Shown here piece after piece: positions 10,813 through 23,172 of a stretch of DNA of 64,000 nt; position 1 is the first letter of the stretch, and the number at the start of each line of letters is the position of its first letter. The notes under the pieces were generated by a model, which saw nothing but the letters and a program-made list of their open reading frames with translations, did not search any database and was not told the DNA's origin. The stretch spans positions 30,654,501-30,718,500 of the forward strand of contig NC_072896.1 of the NCBI RefSeq assembly GCF_027943255.1, written 5' to 3'. The stretch is from Anastrepha obliqua. Lineage: Eukaryota > Arthropoda > Insecta > Diptera > Tephritidae. The position numbers and the translations under genes were made by a program.

Positions 10813-12081
10813 CAAGGTGAACTCCAAAATAAACAAGAATGGCGCCATAAAAATGTTTTTGATGGCGCCATCTCTTTAATGAGTTAGTGCGTTGCAAGTT
10901 TAATCCCTAGCTGACTTCCTGTGAAAGCTTGTTAACATTCGGTTCAGCGGAAGCGAAGTTATTGCGTCCAAAGTGTCAGTATGTTTGTGTCATCGGTACA
11001 AAAATGAGTTTCGAACAAAGAGCTAATATCAAATTTTGTTTTAAAATCGTTAAAACGTTTACCGAAACATTTGAATTGATGAAAAAAGTTTATGGCGATG
11101 ATTGTCTATCTCGTGCCAGAGTATATGACTGGTTTACACGTTTCAGAGACGGTTGTAAGGACATAAATGACAATGAACATATGGACCGCCCAAAAACAGT
11201 AATCACCGAAAACTCCATAGAAATTGTTCGTAATTTTATCAAAAATGAACGGAAATCATCCTAGAAATTCATGGAATCGAAGTTGATTATCTCCAAAACA
11301 TCGATTTATCGCATTTTCATTGATCATTTGGGCTTACGAAAGGTCTGTGCACGTTTCATTCCGCACAAGTTAACTGAGGACCAAAAATTGCTCAGAATTC
11401 AACATTCGAAAGATCTCATTAAAGAGGCGAGAAAAGACGAGAACTGGTGTTGCAACGTAGTGTTTTCAACATAAACCTGAAACTAAGCGTCAAAGTGGTG
11501 AATGGAAGGCCCCAGACGAGCCCAAAAAAAAAAATCGCATTTGGAGAAGTCAAAAATCAAGTCGATACTCATTTGTTTTTATGACTCCAAGGCAATTGTC
11601 CACAAGGAGCTCGTGGCAACGGGCCAAACCGTCAATGTAAATATCTATCCTGGCGTTTTGAAGTATTTTATGCGTCGCATTCGTCGAATTCGCTCTGAAT
11701 ACCGCGAAGAATAATGCACCATCTCATCGATCCACTCTTGTAATTGAGTTTTTGACTAGAAATCGCATTTTAACCATCAATCACTCAGCGTGTTCACCTG
11801 ATATGGCTCCCTGTAACTTCTACCTATTCGGCAAATTGCTTTTGGCTATGAAAGGAAAACGTTTTGCGTCCGTAGAGGTCATCCAAAAGGCTTGTACCGA
11901 CATCCTGAAGCACATTCCGGTGAATGACCTGAAACACTCTTTCGAAAAGCTTTTAGATCACGCAAAACAGTGTATCGAGACCAGAGGGGACTATTTTGAA
12001 TAAATAAGCTCGAAGTTATCAGAGCCAAGCTCCTGCCGTTTCGATTTTAGCTCAGTCTTGTTTATTTTGGACTTCACCTGG
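10813..12081 (+). pseudogene. Nearly full-length but inactive mariner
   Basis: The element is 1269 bp, close to the 1.3 kb usual for mariner. It starts CAAGGTGAACTCC and ends GGACTTCACCTGG, with TA on both sides (10811-10812 and 12082-12083). The transposase starts near 11004 (MSFEQRANIKFCFKIVK). The helix-turn-helix region with ARVYDWFTRFRDG is visible, and the C-terminus reads NHSACSPDMAPCNFYLFG to a stop at 12003. Several stops and frame changes split it. The second catalytic motif appears as NNAPSH where DNAPSH is usual. The third has Asn in APCN where Asp is expected. It is therefore catalytically dead twice over. Confidence 0.9.
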
Positions 12082-12083
12082 TA

Positions 12084-12393
12084 TATAATTGGCGCATACA
12101 CCCTTTTCGAGTGTTTGGCCGAGCTCCTTCTCCTATTTGTGGTGTGCATCTTTATGTTGTTGCACAAATGGAGGGACCTACAGTTTCAAGCCGACTCCGA
12201 ACGGCAGATATTTTGTATGAGGAGCTTTTTTCAAGACAGAAATACACTCGTAGACTGCCATTGTCTGCCGAGGGGCGACCACTATTAGAAAAAACTTTTT
12301 CTTAATTTTCGTGTTCCACCGAGATTTGAACCTATGTTCTCTGTGAATTTCGAATGGTAGTCAGGCCCCAACCCATTTGACTACGGCGGCCGC
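12084..12393 (-). mobile_element. tRNA-derived SINE, copy 2
   Basis: About 310 bp with all parts: minus-strand A-box and B-box-like head (B-box lightly mutated), body, and GCGCCAATTA with a short AT tail. Its tail abuts the right TA of the mariner at 10813-12081, so it probably used the mariner edge as target. Confidence 0.85.
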
Positions 12394-12404
12394 TTAGGTT
12401 AGGT

Positions 12405-13140
12405 TAAGTCCTTTGACGTACCTGGGGCAGTCAGCGGGTCCTTATTATACCACCGGAACTATCCTATCCTAACTCTACTTGGTCTTTTGTAAACCAGTTC
12501 GTGGCCTTTAAAAAGCTGGGTATATTGGCTAGTTTGGGATTCGTAATATCCGCAATGTTGTTCAGAAAAGTGAGACCGAGCAATCCCAACCGCCTGCTAC
12601 ACAGAGGCATGCCCCGCATAGAAGGTGTGCTACTGTTTCTTCTATTCTATATCCTGGAAGCTTCTAAAATAGACATTAGATGATGCCCCTAATTTACTGG
12701 CTTGCCCTTTTATTAGGTAGTGCCTGGATAGGACTCCTACTATGATTCTTAGATCCTTCCTACGTAATTTAGAAGAAGTAGACTTCAAGGTAAACTCTTA
12801 GTGCGACTCATGTTCTACTCACGCCACGTTTGTCTACTGATGGCACAGGTGTTTAACTGGTTCCAGTTGGAATTAACAACAGCAATGGAGTGACTGTCCA
12901 TTAAAAGTTTACAGGTTGCCAATGGAATGGGTATGTCGACCTTTTCTTGACTAATTTGGAGCGAGAAGCCGAGTTTAGCTAACTCATCCGCCTTGCAGTT
13001 ACCTTTAATATTACTATGTCCTGGGAGGGAGAGTAGCTTATAAGAAGCGACTCCGTTTTCATTGTTTATTACACCATTTTCCCAGTCCCAGAAAATTAAT
13101 TGTATAGGGCTTATAGAAGGTTTTAGCTAGCTTTTATAGG
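12405..13140 (-). mobile_element. RNase H-type LINE 3' fragment
   Basis: It begins on the plus strand with GGTTAGGTTAAG. Minus-strand frames read GHSNIKGNCKADELAKLGFS and then IPIPLATCKLLMDSHSI, the end of an RNase H domain and the following linker of I/R1-like LINEs. The same family is seen at 54800-55385 (KADELA... IPMPIATCKLLID). It is decayed by stops. Confidence 0.7.
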
Positions 13141-13211
13141 TATGTATTCACCGAGTCACAAAAGTCGGGGGTGTTAGGAATACCAAGAAGCATCCCAAGT
13201 ATGCAAGAGAA

Positions 13212-13510
13212 TTGCTGGTAGTTTGTTGTTGTTGTTGTTGTAGCAGTATCTTTGCCCTGTCAGTGTAGCGTAATCACCGGTCGTCTTCGTCTAGCTCATC
13301 TAACGGTAGGCCCAGGAAACTAGCTGTTTCGACGGGTTGGGTCCAGAGGGAGAGGAGTGGGCCTGGTTGTTTGTCCTGAGCTTCGGTGATTCCCTTTTAG
13401 CACCGCTTTGGTGGCTAGTTGTCTACAATATAGGTCAATTGGCAATAAATACAGATCATATTGCAACGCGCAAAACCCTTTCGTAATATTTGCATAGACC
13501 ATCCTAGAAA
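13212..13510 (-). repeat. (CAA)n-tailed retroelement fragment
   Basis: A plus-strand TTG run at 13212-13235 is the minus-strand CAA tail of an element whose body runs to about 13510. The minus strand keeps an open stretch containing GNHRSSGQTTRPTPLPLDPT. The tail structure suggests a non-LTR element or a SINE that depends on one. Confidence 0.45.
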
Positions 13511-13529
13511 AAGAAGGGATTTTTGAAGC

Positions 13530-14760
13530 TTTACGATCACAAAAAAGTGGGAAATCTGCCGGCTGAGTGCCTAAAGGCTGATGCGAATGCCACAGTTAAA
13601 ATAGAATATCCTTTTCGAGATACCTAGAAATTAAGCGATATTAGTAAATCTGCCCAAAAATGGTAAACTCTTGGATTCCAACAACTGGAGGGGTATTGCA
13701 CTGTTGAACGCTTGTTGAGCCAATAAAGCCAATGTAAGCTAAATTCGAGGAAAACCGCTCCATTAACGTCATGCGAGTGATAATTGAAAAAGCGTTTGAC
13801 TCTCTCAAAAAAGAATGGCTTTGCTTCAAAGGCTTCCCTCCTTAGAGAGGATGGGTATTCCGAGAAAAATCATAAATTTAATTAAAAATGGCTCTACAAT
13901 TGTAGAGTTTTTCCTAATGGACAGCTCAGTGAAGCTTTAGTCTCTACTACTGGGGTCCAACAAGCGTGTGTCTCGTCCCCTCTGTTATTTATCGTTGTAG
14001 TAGACTAGATTTTCCCCAAAAACTGAGTCGAATATTTACTCATTAAATCGTAGAGGAAATTAAACTTACTTCAGCAAGAGCTTGCAGGTTCTAAATTAGA
14101 AAAAAAAAATTTTTTTAAAAGACAAATGAATGCATATCAAAACTCGCAACGCCGCGTTGTTTGCAATGAGAAAAGAAACCATTGCTGACGTTGACAGTTT
14201 TTGCTATTTGGGAAGTACCATCTCCATAGATGGGGGTGCAAAAAATGGCACTTACAACCAAATAAAAAAAGCACGTAACTCATTTGCTAGGCTTCGAAAT
14301 ATATGGCGCTCTAACAGCATCAGAACTTGCACAAATCTTACAATTTTTTTAAGCGTGCGTTAAGTCCTTGTCATTGTACTGATCCGAAACTGGGCTTGTG
14401 ACAGCAACCGCGAACGCAATGGGGCAAACATTCATAAAAAGGTGTCTTACGATTTGGTGGCCAAGAGTAATAACAAACGACAAAAAGCCTCAACAATGAA
14501 ATAAAGAAGAGAAAATATAGATGGATAGGCCATACTCTGCGAAAGCCTTGCGCTGAAATACCGCATGCGACCTTGACTTGGAACCCACAAGGAACGAGGA
14601 GAAGAGGCAGACCACCGATGACTTGGTGTAAGACTATTCGCAATGAAACTGGAAAATGGCTTAATAAACTGAGACTTATTGCTAGAAATAGAAGTGTTTG
14701 AAAAGCTTTTGTTGAATTCTTAACCTCCTAAAGGAGTAATGGAATATATAATAATAATAT
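13530..14760 (+). mobile_element. Decayed RTE-like LINE, RT to 3' end
   Basis: Broken frames follow the order of a reverse transcriptase: a NWRGIALL-like motif near 13690, KAFDSLKKEW near 13795 (RT core), then CYLGSTISIDGGAKNGTYNQ and KKARNSFARLRNIWRSNSIR at 14130-14363. C-terminal motifs RWIGH-like and RGRPPMTW-like follow near 14520-14630, and a TAA-rich tail ends it at about 14755. It differs from the RTE family at 33663. Confidence 0.75.
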
Positions 14761-15999
14761 GGTACGGTAGCTTCTCAAACAATATTGCTGCAATTTGTTA
14801 AAATTGTTCAACTGTTGCAGAATAAAGAATATCTAAATCCCGTAAACCATTCAAGGATAACGGGATTATAAGTACGGGATCCCGAGCATGCCACGATCGT
14901 AATTATAGAGAAAATTTACATCGCTAGCGTAGTTTCAACACCCTGTTTGTCTTCCGTTTGTAATAAATGTGGTGAAGCGTTTTTCTTATTTAAATTCAGC
15001 TGTAATAGATGTTACCGAATTCATCTCGCTTACTTAGATAAGCTGCATAAGCCCAAACGGCAATTGAGTTAGTGCACAACTTTCCCGGTGTATCTTCTCA
15101 ATAATTTTTCTTTTCGAAATCAATAAGAATTTCCGTTTGCACTTTAGTCCCTATTCATCTCTATATATCCACTCGTACCTGAACACTTTTGTGTTTGCTG
15201 TTTATATGCGATTAATCAAAACCCCATTCAAATCTTCCCACTAACACGGTAATCTGCATAAACTTCTCTTATGAACTCAACTATAAATAGAATACGTGTT
15301 TCATAAAAAGACCAACCGCCAGTTGGGATTTCCATTTGTCAGCGCATCCTACGGTGAACCAACCACCTTTACATGCCCGCGTTTTACATTTAAACAACAA
15401 ACGCAGCTCTGCCGTCAACTAAATCTTCTTCTTCTTCAAAAAGAGGTGTGCCCATTCAGTCAACACAAACGGCGCTTTCAATTTACTATAACAAAAGTTT
15501 TCATTGAGAGTCATAACTTTGAAGTGTCAATGCGTTTTTCTATATGAATTCAATTGTGCGCATGTATGTGTGCATGCATGTGGGAATATTGAATTATTAA
15601 TCCAAACGATTTATTGCTGTTCATCGCTCGTTGCCTTAATCTCTCTTAATCTCCTTAATCTTTAGAGAGCCTAAAATCACCAACTCATGCTTTAAATTAA
15701 ACTGTATTAGCGCAATAAACCTGTCGCCACTTAAGAGCCTGTATACTTACATATAATACCAATAAACACCCAGCATGCGCTGCTCTGCCATAACGGAAAG
15801 GTATATACGAATGAGTAATGAGCAACGCAATAACAAATCAGCAGATATAGAAATCAGAGAGCATACATTTTCTTCTTTGTTTTGCCTGCTCAGTCTCACT
15901 TAGTGGAGTTTTTATTAATGCAGGGTGACAGTAAATTTAATATTTCAAGGTTGTACGGCAAAAATGCTTCGAAAGGCGTGTCATATGGGCCGGTCGTAA
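14761..15999. other. Intron 2 stretch, mostly unrecognised
   Basis: No gene or named element. It contains a segment at about 15822-15868 that recurs at 58300-58347 and a CGGGATCCCG palindrome near 14876, also seen near 60222. Confidence 0.4.
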
Positions 16000-16325
16000 G
16001 TGGGTGCTAGCTATGGGGCGGTCAAAACAATATATGGCATCTACCACATTCGCTACAACTATCAAATCGAAGAAATTCTCCAAAGATTTACTGTAATCCA
16101 ACGGATTAGATCGACTGAGCGAAATGCCAGGAAAGCTTTTATTTTAACACCGATTGGAGGACGAAAAAGAGGGCGCCTCCGAAGTAGATATATGTCGTCG
16201 AATTAGATCTTAAGGAAATGAACGTACACAACTGGAGAGATATGGATAGGATAAAGTGGAGAAAATCGTTGATGAAGCTATGGTCCACCGCGAATTGTGA
16301 AGCTAAGAAGAAGAGAAGATAAAGA
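16000..16325 (+). mobile_element. LINE C-terminal fragment (RTE-like)
   Basis: Frames read STERNARKAF, then IGGRKRGRLRSRYM and LKEMNVHNWRDMDRIKWRK-like sequence, matching the RGRP..RW..D...DL...W...A.DR motif that ends RTE-type ORFs. A short purine tail follows the stop. Confidence 0.6.
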
Positions 16326-16931
16326 AACTCCTATCGGTTGAGTCATTTTTAATAAGTTGCAGTCTGAAAATACCTTGAGAAGAGTGAATACTATCCATGG
16401 CGTAAATTCTCCATATGCTCATAGGAGTGGAAACTGGACGAAGAAAGCTATTGTGTCAATAGACATAAATGCAGCTCCACCTTAAAGAAATGCTAGAGTG
16501 GCTCCAGGGTGGGCATCTGCCGAGGAAGCGGTAGGGTATAGTGTCAGTGGGCGCATGTACCACATACCAGTGGTGGGATGAAACCTTTCATAGTATTTCT
16601 GACATTTTGATTTCAATTTCCTTACACACAAAACAACAAAACAAAAATACTTAACCAGAATTTAAAAAAATTGGTTCACATAGTACAGGGATCAACCATA
16701 TCATTGAAAATGGACAAGATCGGCGAATAACCCAATTTCGTAATAAAGGTAATTTTAAAAATGCTAAGAATTCAATATTTTAGTTCCTAGAACTCAATAT
16801 TTTAGTTCGAAGGCAAACCCCCGAATGTGTTTCCCTCATGGAAAAGATCCTCATAAAAACCATTTACATCCCGAGGCGGCGCAAAGCTTAAATCATGCAC
16901 TAACCGCTCGACTATATTGGCCCCCCAGATT
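16326..16931. other. Unrecognised intron sequence
   Basis: I see no coding pattern or repeat that I can name. Confidence 0.4.
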
Positions 16932-17320
16932 CTTCTTCTTCTTGATTGACGCGATAACCGCTTGCGCGGTTTTGGCCGAGTTTAATAAAGCGCACGAGTC
17001 GCTTCTTTCTCGTGCTAGCGAAGCCAGTGAGATACACTCAGTGAAGCCAAGTTCTTTCCACCTGACATTTCCAAAGCAGATGAGGGTTTTCCCCTTTCTC
17101 TGCTTCCACCAGCTGGTACCTCAACCAATACTTTCAGAATCTGGGCGTTTGTATTCATTCGGACGGCATGACCTAGCCAACGAGGCCGCTGCGCTACGAT
17201 TTTGTCGTCGCAAAGCTCATACAGCTTATCGTTCCATCGGGTACGATACTAACCTTCGCCAACTGCCAATGGTCCAAAAATCTTCTGCAGTATCTTTCTG
17301 TCAAATATTCTAGATTCCAA
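16932..17320 (-). mobile_element. RTE 3' fragment, diverged copy
   Basis: The plus strand starts TTCTTCTTCTTGATTGACGC, the complement of the RTE tail. It continues in parallel with the copy at 4377-4850 (stop, RW...DL motif, DELYEL region and RKIL region), with more substitutions and some indels. Target duplications are not obvious. Confidence 0.8.
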
Positions 17321-20119
17321 TGGGCATCAGAATGCCTGCGCAGATACGAGTAGTCTCAAGTTTATTATACCTCGGGAGAGGCTCTCACTCATTCAGAGCT
17401 TCTCTTCCTTCCGCAGACAATCAAGCTGGGATGAAAACGGTTCGGTAATTGCCACTAGAGTGTGTTAAAGAATATATCCCTACTATCTGTGCGATAGCAA
17501 AACGTTAATCTGAATGGTGTAAGATAGAACTCAGCTAATCGAGTTCAAGCATGCAAGTCGCGCTGGCTTTCCCTGTTTTCAAGTTGGGTAGAAAGATTTT
17601 GCAGACAGAAGAGCTAATCTGGACACCTGCAGAATATCGCTTTTTGAGCCACAGTGAAGGGAATTTACTGAATTTACCTTAAAAAACGAATATACGACTC
17701 GTCCCCATAATATCAACGAGGTACTGGACTACGTGGACATAAAATTGCCACATTTGGTGCTCCATTGACTTTTTAAGAGACGTAAAGATCGAGAAGAAGT
17801 GGCGTGAAGGGCACTGCATGAGTGAATGGCTTGCACATTGAAGAATGCGCTTACAATTCCCTGATAATTGCTTCCTTGAGGAACTGAATAGTTTAGTTAC
17901 AGTTTCCTGTAGTAGCTTATTGGAATCGCAAAAATCAGGTTGGCTTTACATGCATGTAGAGAAAAGACTGATGAAACCTTTCCTTGGCAGCACAAGCGAC
18001 CTCTGTGGCCACCGAGTGAGCAAGAAATCTTGATGAAAAAGCAGCCCATCTTGCCTAAGCTAACCTATTACCTGAAGCTTCGTACACACAATAAATTTTA
18101 CTTTACATTTACTTCTTATACAGAAATTTTCATAGTCTTTTCTCTGACTCTCTGTCACAAGAAAGGCTTTGACTGTATTTGCTTTACGTATTTGGATTAT
18201 TTCGGTATAATTTCGAAATCATTTCTGGATTATCCACAAAACCTCATCATTTGAGAAGTCGAGCGGGATCAAATAGCAACTGCGCGCCAGCCAATTGATT
18301 CTGCAAGCCCGCTTATCAAGGTGACTACCTAACTTCGTGTGGAAGAGAACGGAAGTTTGATGTGCCATGTGGGATGATGAGCCAACTGGCTGAAACCAAA
18401 GATCAGTCGACCAGGTTCCTATGATAAATTTCAGTTCACACAAAGTAGGCGATTATGGCTACGCAGCTAAAATGGAGCTTCAGTTAGTAATTCGGAGGAA
18501 AAGTATAGACAAATGGTGCCAAAATCCAAAACCTACATCAAATCGGCACGCTGAGTATGTAATAGCCTTGCGAGAGTCATATATTATATATCGGCCGACC
18601 GAACCCAGATGCGGCAATTTTTTTTGTTAACGCTCGAGGTGAAATTTTTATGAAAATCCCTGGTCGCTGGTAGCCGCGATAACTTCGTCAATTTAACGAA
18701 TTTTGTCATGAAATTTTGCAAAGAGTTCTTTGAAAGTATGATAACCAGAATCTTAAAAAAAAATCGATTTTTTTAATCCGGGGAATGGGAATCCCCCTTA
18801 ACATCGGTGCTGAAATGAGATTGGATATTTTCAACGTAAAGTTTCAGCTACTTTTTCAAAGAGAATCCTGTATATTGAAAATAAATTTGTAATATATTAT
18901 TTTCCATTGAAGTTCAAGTGCGAAGCGATATATTTCATTCCAAGGAGCTGTAATGCTGAGTGAGCACAGTGGAGCGGAAAGGAGCTGTCACTGTGTAAAT
19001 GACACATTACTTAGGAATATACCCCTATTTCGTCCACATTCCTCACCTTCCAAGAATATATATCATACTAAGTATATCTTTCTATCTAAAACTACATTCG
19101 ATGCGCGCTGAAATGACTGTTGTTAATTTTTGTTCATTTTTTCTTGTCTTACAATTCGACTGCTGCTACTTGATTGTTGACACTGCTGTTGGATTATCGT
19201 CGCTCTCTGCGTTTTGTTTGTTTTTGTTAAGTTTTGTTTTCGATTAAAGCGGTTGTCGTTAAGCTGGCTGGCTGGTTGGTTGGTTCGTTGCTTGGTTAGT
19301 TGGTCGAATGTTGGTCGTTTTGTGCAGATTTGGAGATTTGCGATTTGCGTCTGCGTGATTATGTTAATTCCAACCTCGCAGTCATAGCCGGTCACACAAC
19401 ACCACCATGGCAATGACCGAAAATTGCGAACTGTGTTTGGCCTCAGCAGTGGCGGCAGGCAATGCCCATTCTTCGCCCTTCTACTTCGTTACCCGCACGC
19501 CGGCTTTTACGTTCATTTCTGTGCTCACGCTTTTGTTATGCGAATTATAGCCGCCCGCCTTTGACGTTGAAGTGAAAGAATCCATGCTTATGTATGTATG
19601 TATGCTAGTATGTCTGTGTTATGTATGTATGTGTGAATTTATACATTTATGTGTGTGTGTGTAGCGTTGAGAAAAGGGCATCTGAACCCGCCTGAAAGAA
19701 AGGCAATTTTCTGCGCACGGAACTTGTCGATGATTTGTGTGGGCGTCACACAAAAACCAAAGACAGCAAATTGATGGAGGATTTACAATATCAAAATTTC
19801 GTGCGTGGTTAATTAAGTTGCTACAGAGAGAATATTTAATGTTTTTGTGGTTGTTGTTGGTGTTATAATAAATCAAATTTTAATTGGAGGTACTGTAAAA
19901 TTTCTTGAGAATTGGAAAATTTCCACTTTCTGTAGTTGAATTGAAATTAAAATTTTTTTAGTGAACCATTTCCTCAGAATATAAAAAATTTTAAGTGATA
20001 TGGCAAGTCGTTGAACTGCTTGTACGTATGTTTGTATGTATATAATTGGGCAGTGATATTTGTATGTCTTTTGAGTTTAGATGCTCATAATTCGGTTTAC
20101 ACATTCATACTCGTGCATT
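17321..20119. other. Long intron stretch, mostly unrecognised
   Basis: I found no convincing gene. TGTA-type microsatellites occur around 19588-19665. The short ORFs here have no recognisable motif. Confidence 0.4.
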
Positions 20120-20240
20120 CTTTGTTAGGTGTTTGGGTTGAGGCTCTGCTCTAGTTGAATTTGCCTCACAATTGGAGTGACTTACAGTTCTGTGTCACCT
20201 TTGAATGGCAAATTGGTTTTATGAAAAATGTGAATGATAA
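20120..20240 (-). mobile_element. tRNA-derived SINE, old partial copy 3
   Basis: The plus strand reads TTGTTAGGTGTTTGG, then CTTACAGTT, then a diverged version of the body up to TTTTATGA, in the same order as copies 1 and 2. The tRNA head is missing. Confidence 0.6.
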
Positions 20241-20689
20241 GGAAAATCATATAATTCTTCGCTGAGTTTTGGACTCGATGGAAATTTCTTTGATTTATAT
20301 GAATTTATTAGCGAAGTGCTCACTTGGAACTGTATCTTTGGTTGGTTGGAGAGAGTGGAGATATTTCAACTTTTTGCCACTAAGTTCCTTTATCACAATT
20401 GGAGGAAGGACTGAAAGATCGAATTTCAATTCCGCGGGCACTTAGAGAGCATACGAGAGTTCTTTACGCTAGGATCCAAAGTCGAAAGTCGTACTTTGTG
20501 TGTAGAGTCCTTGAGTATTATATTAGAGAAATACATTTTTTAACATTTTAAAATAAATAATCCTATTTTATTTATACAAAAGTATTTATTTTATTATAGT
20601 AAATTATTATTGTTGTAAAAAAAAGAAAAAAAAACAAAAAAATCTTGAACCTTTACAAACTTTATTGATTAATTTTGTTTTGCAAAAAA

Positions 20690-21590
20690 AAATTAATTTT
20701 AAAACAGTTTCTCAGGCACTTCAAAACCAAAAAAAAAAAGTTTTAAAAACCCCAAAAAAATTTTTAAAAACCAAAAAAAAAAATTTTAAAAACCAAAAAA
20801 AATTTAAAACCCAAAAAAAAAGTTTTAAACACCAAAACAAATTTTTTAAATTTAAAAAACAATTTTTGAAAACCAAAAAAATTGAAAAAAAACCAAAATA
20901 ATTTTTTAAATCCTATTTTTTACAACAAAAAGTTCTATTTTATCACACAAAAACATTTCTTTTATATTAAAAAACAAAAAAAAAATCTTTTAAAAACCAA
21001 AAAATTTTTTAAAAACCAGAAAAAAATTTCTTCCAGCAAAAAATCCTATTTTATCACACAAAAACATTTCTTCTATATTACAAAACTAAAAAAAAAGAAA
21101 TCTTTAAAAACCAAAAACATTTTTCTACAACAAAAAATCCTATTTTATCACAAAAAAACATTTCTTTTATATTACAAAACCAAAAAAAAATATCTTTAAA
21201 AACCAAACAAAATTTTTTACAACAAAAAATCCTATTTTATCACAAAAAACATTTTTTTATAAAACAAAACCAAAAAAAAAAAATCTTTTAAAAACCAAAA
21301 AATTTGTTTACAACAAAAAATTCTATTTTATCACACAAAATTCTTTTATATTATATTAATATACAAAACCAAAAAAAAAATCTTTAAAAATCAAAAACAT
21401 TTTTTTACAATAAAAAATCCTATTTTATCACACAAAAACATTTCTTTTATATTACAAAACCAAAACAAAAACCTTTAAAAACCAAAAACATTTTTTACAA
21501 CAAAAAATTCTATTTTAATATATCTACACAAAAACATTTCTTTTATATTACAAAACAAAAAAAAAAAATAATCTTTTATAAATTTTAATT
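20690..21590. repeat. AT-rich minisatellite array, ~90-bp unit
   Basis: A segment around CTATTTTATCACAC recurs near 20937, 21046, 21138, 21230, 21324, 21418 and 21510, so the unit is about 90-95 bp with roughly seven copies. The left part (20690-20880) has a shorter A-rich repeat of AAAACC-type units. Lys-rich ORFs across it are artefacts of composition. Confidence 0.8.
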
Positions 21591-21609
21591 TAAAATTCAT
21601 CTTTTTTCC

Positions 21610-22440
21610 GAAAACAGCCAATTGACCCTGCACAAAATAGGCATCGTATGGAGTTTCACCAAACATCTCGGGGATGTGGACTTTGCCGTTGACATCACAA
21701 ACTCCCTGACATCCAGGCGAAGGCGGACAGACTAGTCACACTGGCACGCACTGTCGGACTGGAGGTCAACATCGTCAAGGTAAAGGCTATGAGAGTCAAC
21801 CCCAGCAAAGAAAGACCTATAATAGTTGACGGGTGCCCGGTGGATTTTGTCGAAAGCTTATGCTGCCTCGGCTCCACTATCATGACAGACGGTGGAGCAG
21901 ATGAAGAAGTCAACTGCAGGATAAACAGAACCAGGGCGGAGTTCTTGCGAATGTATACAGAATGGGCAAGTTCGCAAATCTCCAGGCGCACTGCGGATAT
22001 TCAGCTCATGTGCGAAGTCTGTATTGTTATATCAAAGAGAAACATGGCTGGTCTCCAACACCATCACACAGAGGCTACAATCTTTCTTTAAAAGCTGCCT
22101 CCACAACATCTGTAGAATATTCTGGCCGAACACCATCAGCAACGACGCGCTGTGGAGATCAACGAATGAGGAGTGCATTCTACGGCAAATAAAATGCAGA
22201 ATTTGGCGATGGGTAGGTCAACCCAGGAAACCAACAGATAGCATCACGAAAATATTACTGGATTGGAACCCGTAAAAGAGCAAAGGTCGCGGTCGGCCCA
22301 ACATTACGATGTTGCGCGAACGAGCAGATGCCGACGTCACATGGGACGGTGCAAAAACAACAACCGTACGATGGAGCAGAGTGAACAAGGATATAAAAAA
22401 AGATCTTAAAATAATGGTCCAAGCTATCTTCTTGAGCCTT
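21610..22440 (+). mobile_element. RTE-like LINE fragment, YADD region to near the 3' end
   Basis: Frames read GDVDFAVDI (YADD-region remnant), DIQAKADRLVTLARTVGLEV-like sequence, CCLGSTIMTDGGADEEVNCR, then WPNTISNDALW and RIWRWVGQPRKP. This is the same type as the copy at 13530-14760 but not the family at 33663. Stops split it. Confidence 0.75.
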
Positions 22441-22479
22441 ACTTCATATATATAATTTAAAAACAAAAACACAGTTTTG

Positions 22480-22880
22480 AAGATTTTATTTAAAATATAT
22501 TAGAAAGTAAGAAAAAAACACCTAAAGTGCATAAATACAAAGAAAATACGAATCAACTGTAGGCAGGTAGGTGAAATGTTTAAAGCACCAGACTGGCACT
22601 TCCCAAGTAGCACTCAAGGGCCATTTTGATACCATTATGAAGAAGGAAGCACTCAGGGCCCTCAATCGTCTTGGTGTCAAACCCGGACATTTACAGAAAA
22701 AGTGCTCAACATTATCCTTCTCTGAAAAGTTCCCGCAGCTGCTGCAATAGAGATTAAATGGTAAACCCAGCTTTTCTGCTTGAGTGCCGACCGTCGAATG
22801 ACCGGTAAGTACAGCTACAAGTTTGGAAATTGAAAAGCGTGGAGACCCAAGGATTAGCTGCGTTATGCATCTACATATCG
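22480..22880 (-). mobile_element. RNase H-type LINE 3' end, family B copy 1
   Basis: The minus strand reads KLVAVLTGHSTVGTQAEKLG, then CSSCGNFSEKDNVEHFFCKC, a C-X2-C...H-X3-C zinc knuckle typical of the end of R1/I-like ORF2, then the 3' UTR. The last ~100 bases match those at 25350-25480 and 50960-51060. Confidence 0.8.
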
Positions 22881-22904
22881 AAATACCACACAAAAAAATT
22901 GTAT

Positions 22905-23172
22905 GTATATATAATTGGCGCGTACACCCTTTGTGGGTGTTTGGTCGAGCTTCTCCTCCTATTTGTGGCGTGCGTCTTGATGTTGTTACACAAATGTAGG
23001 AACCTACACTCGGTGGTTTGCCATTGCCTGCCGAGGGGCGGCCTCTATAAGAAAAAACTTTTTCTTAATTTTGGTGTTTCACCGAGGTTCTTACCTACGT
23101 TCTCTCTGAATTCCGAACGGTAGTCACGCACCAACCTATTCGGCTACTCGATACTCGGCGGCGGCTACAATA
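22905..23172 (-). mobile_element. tRNA-derived SINE, copy 4 with internal deletion
   Basis: The plus strand starts ATAATTGGCGCGTACACCC. The body jumps from the ACCTACA region to ACTCGGTGG, missing about 65 bases. The head with B-box and A-box complements is present to about 23172. Confidence 0.8.

Noticed and set aside
20665..21199. Two long Lys/Phe-rich ORFs
   Set aside because: They lie in the AT-rich tandem array and mirror its repeat unit; composition alone keeps them open.
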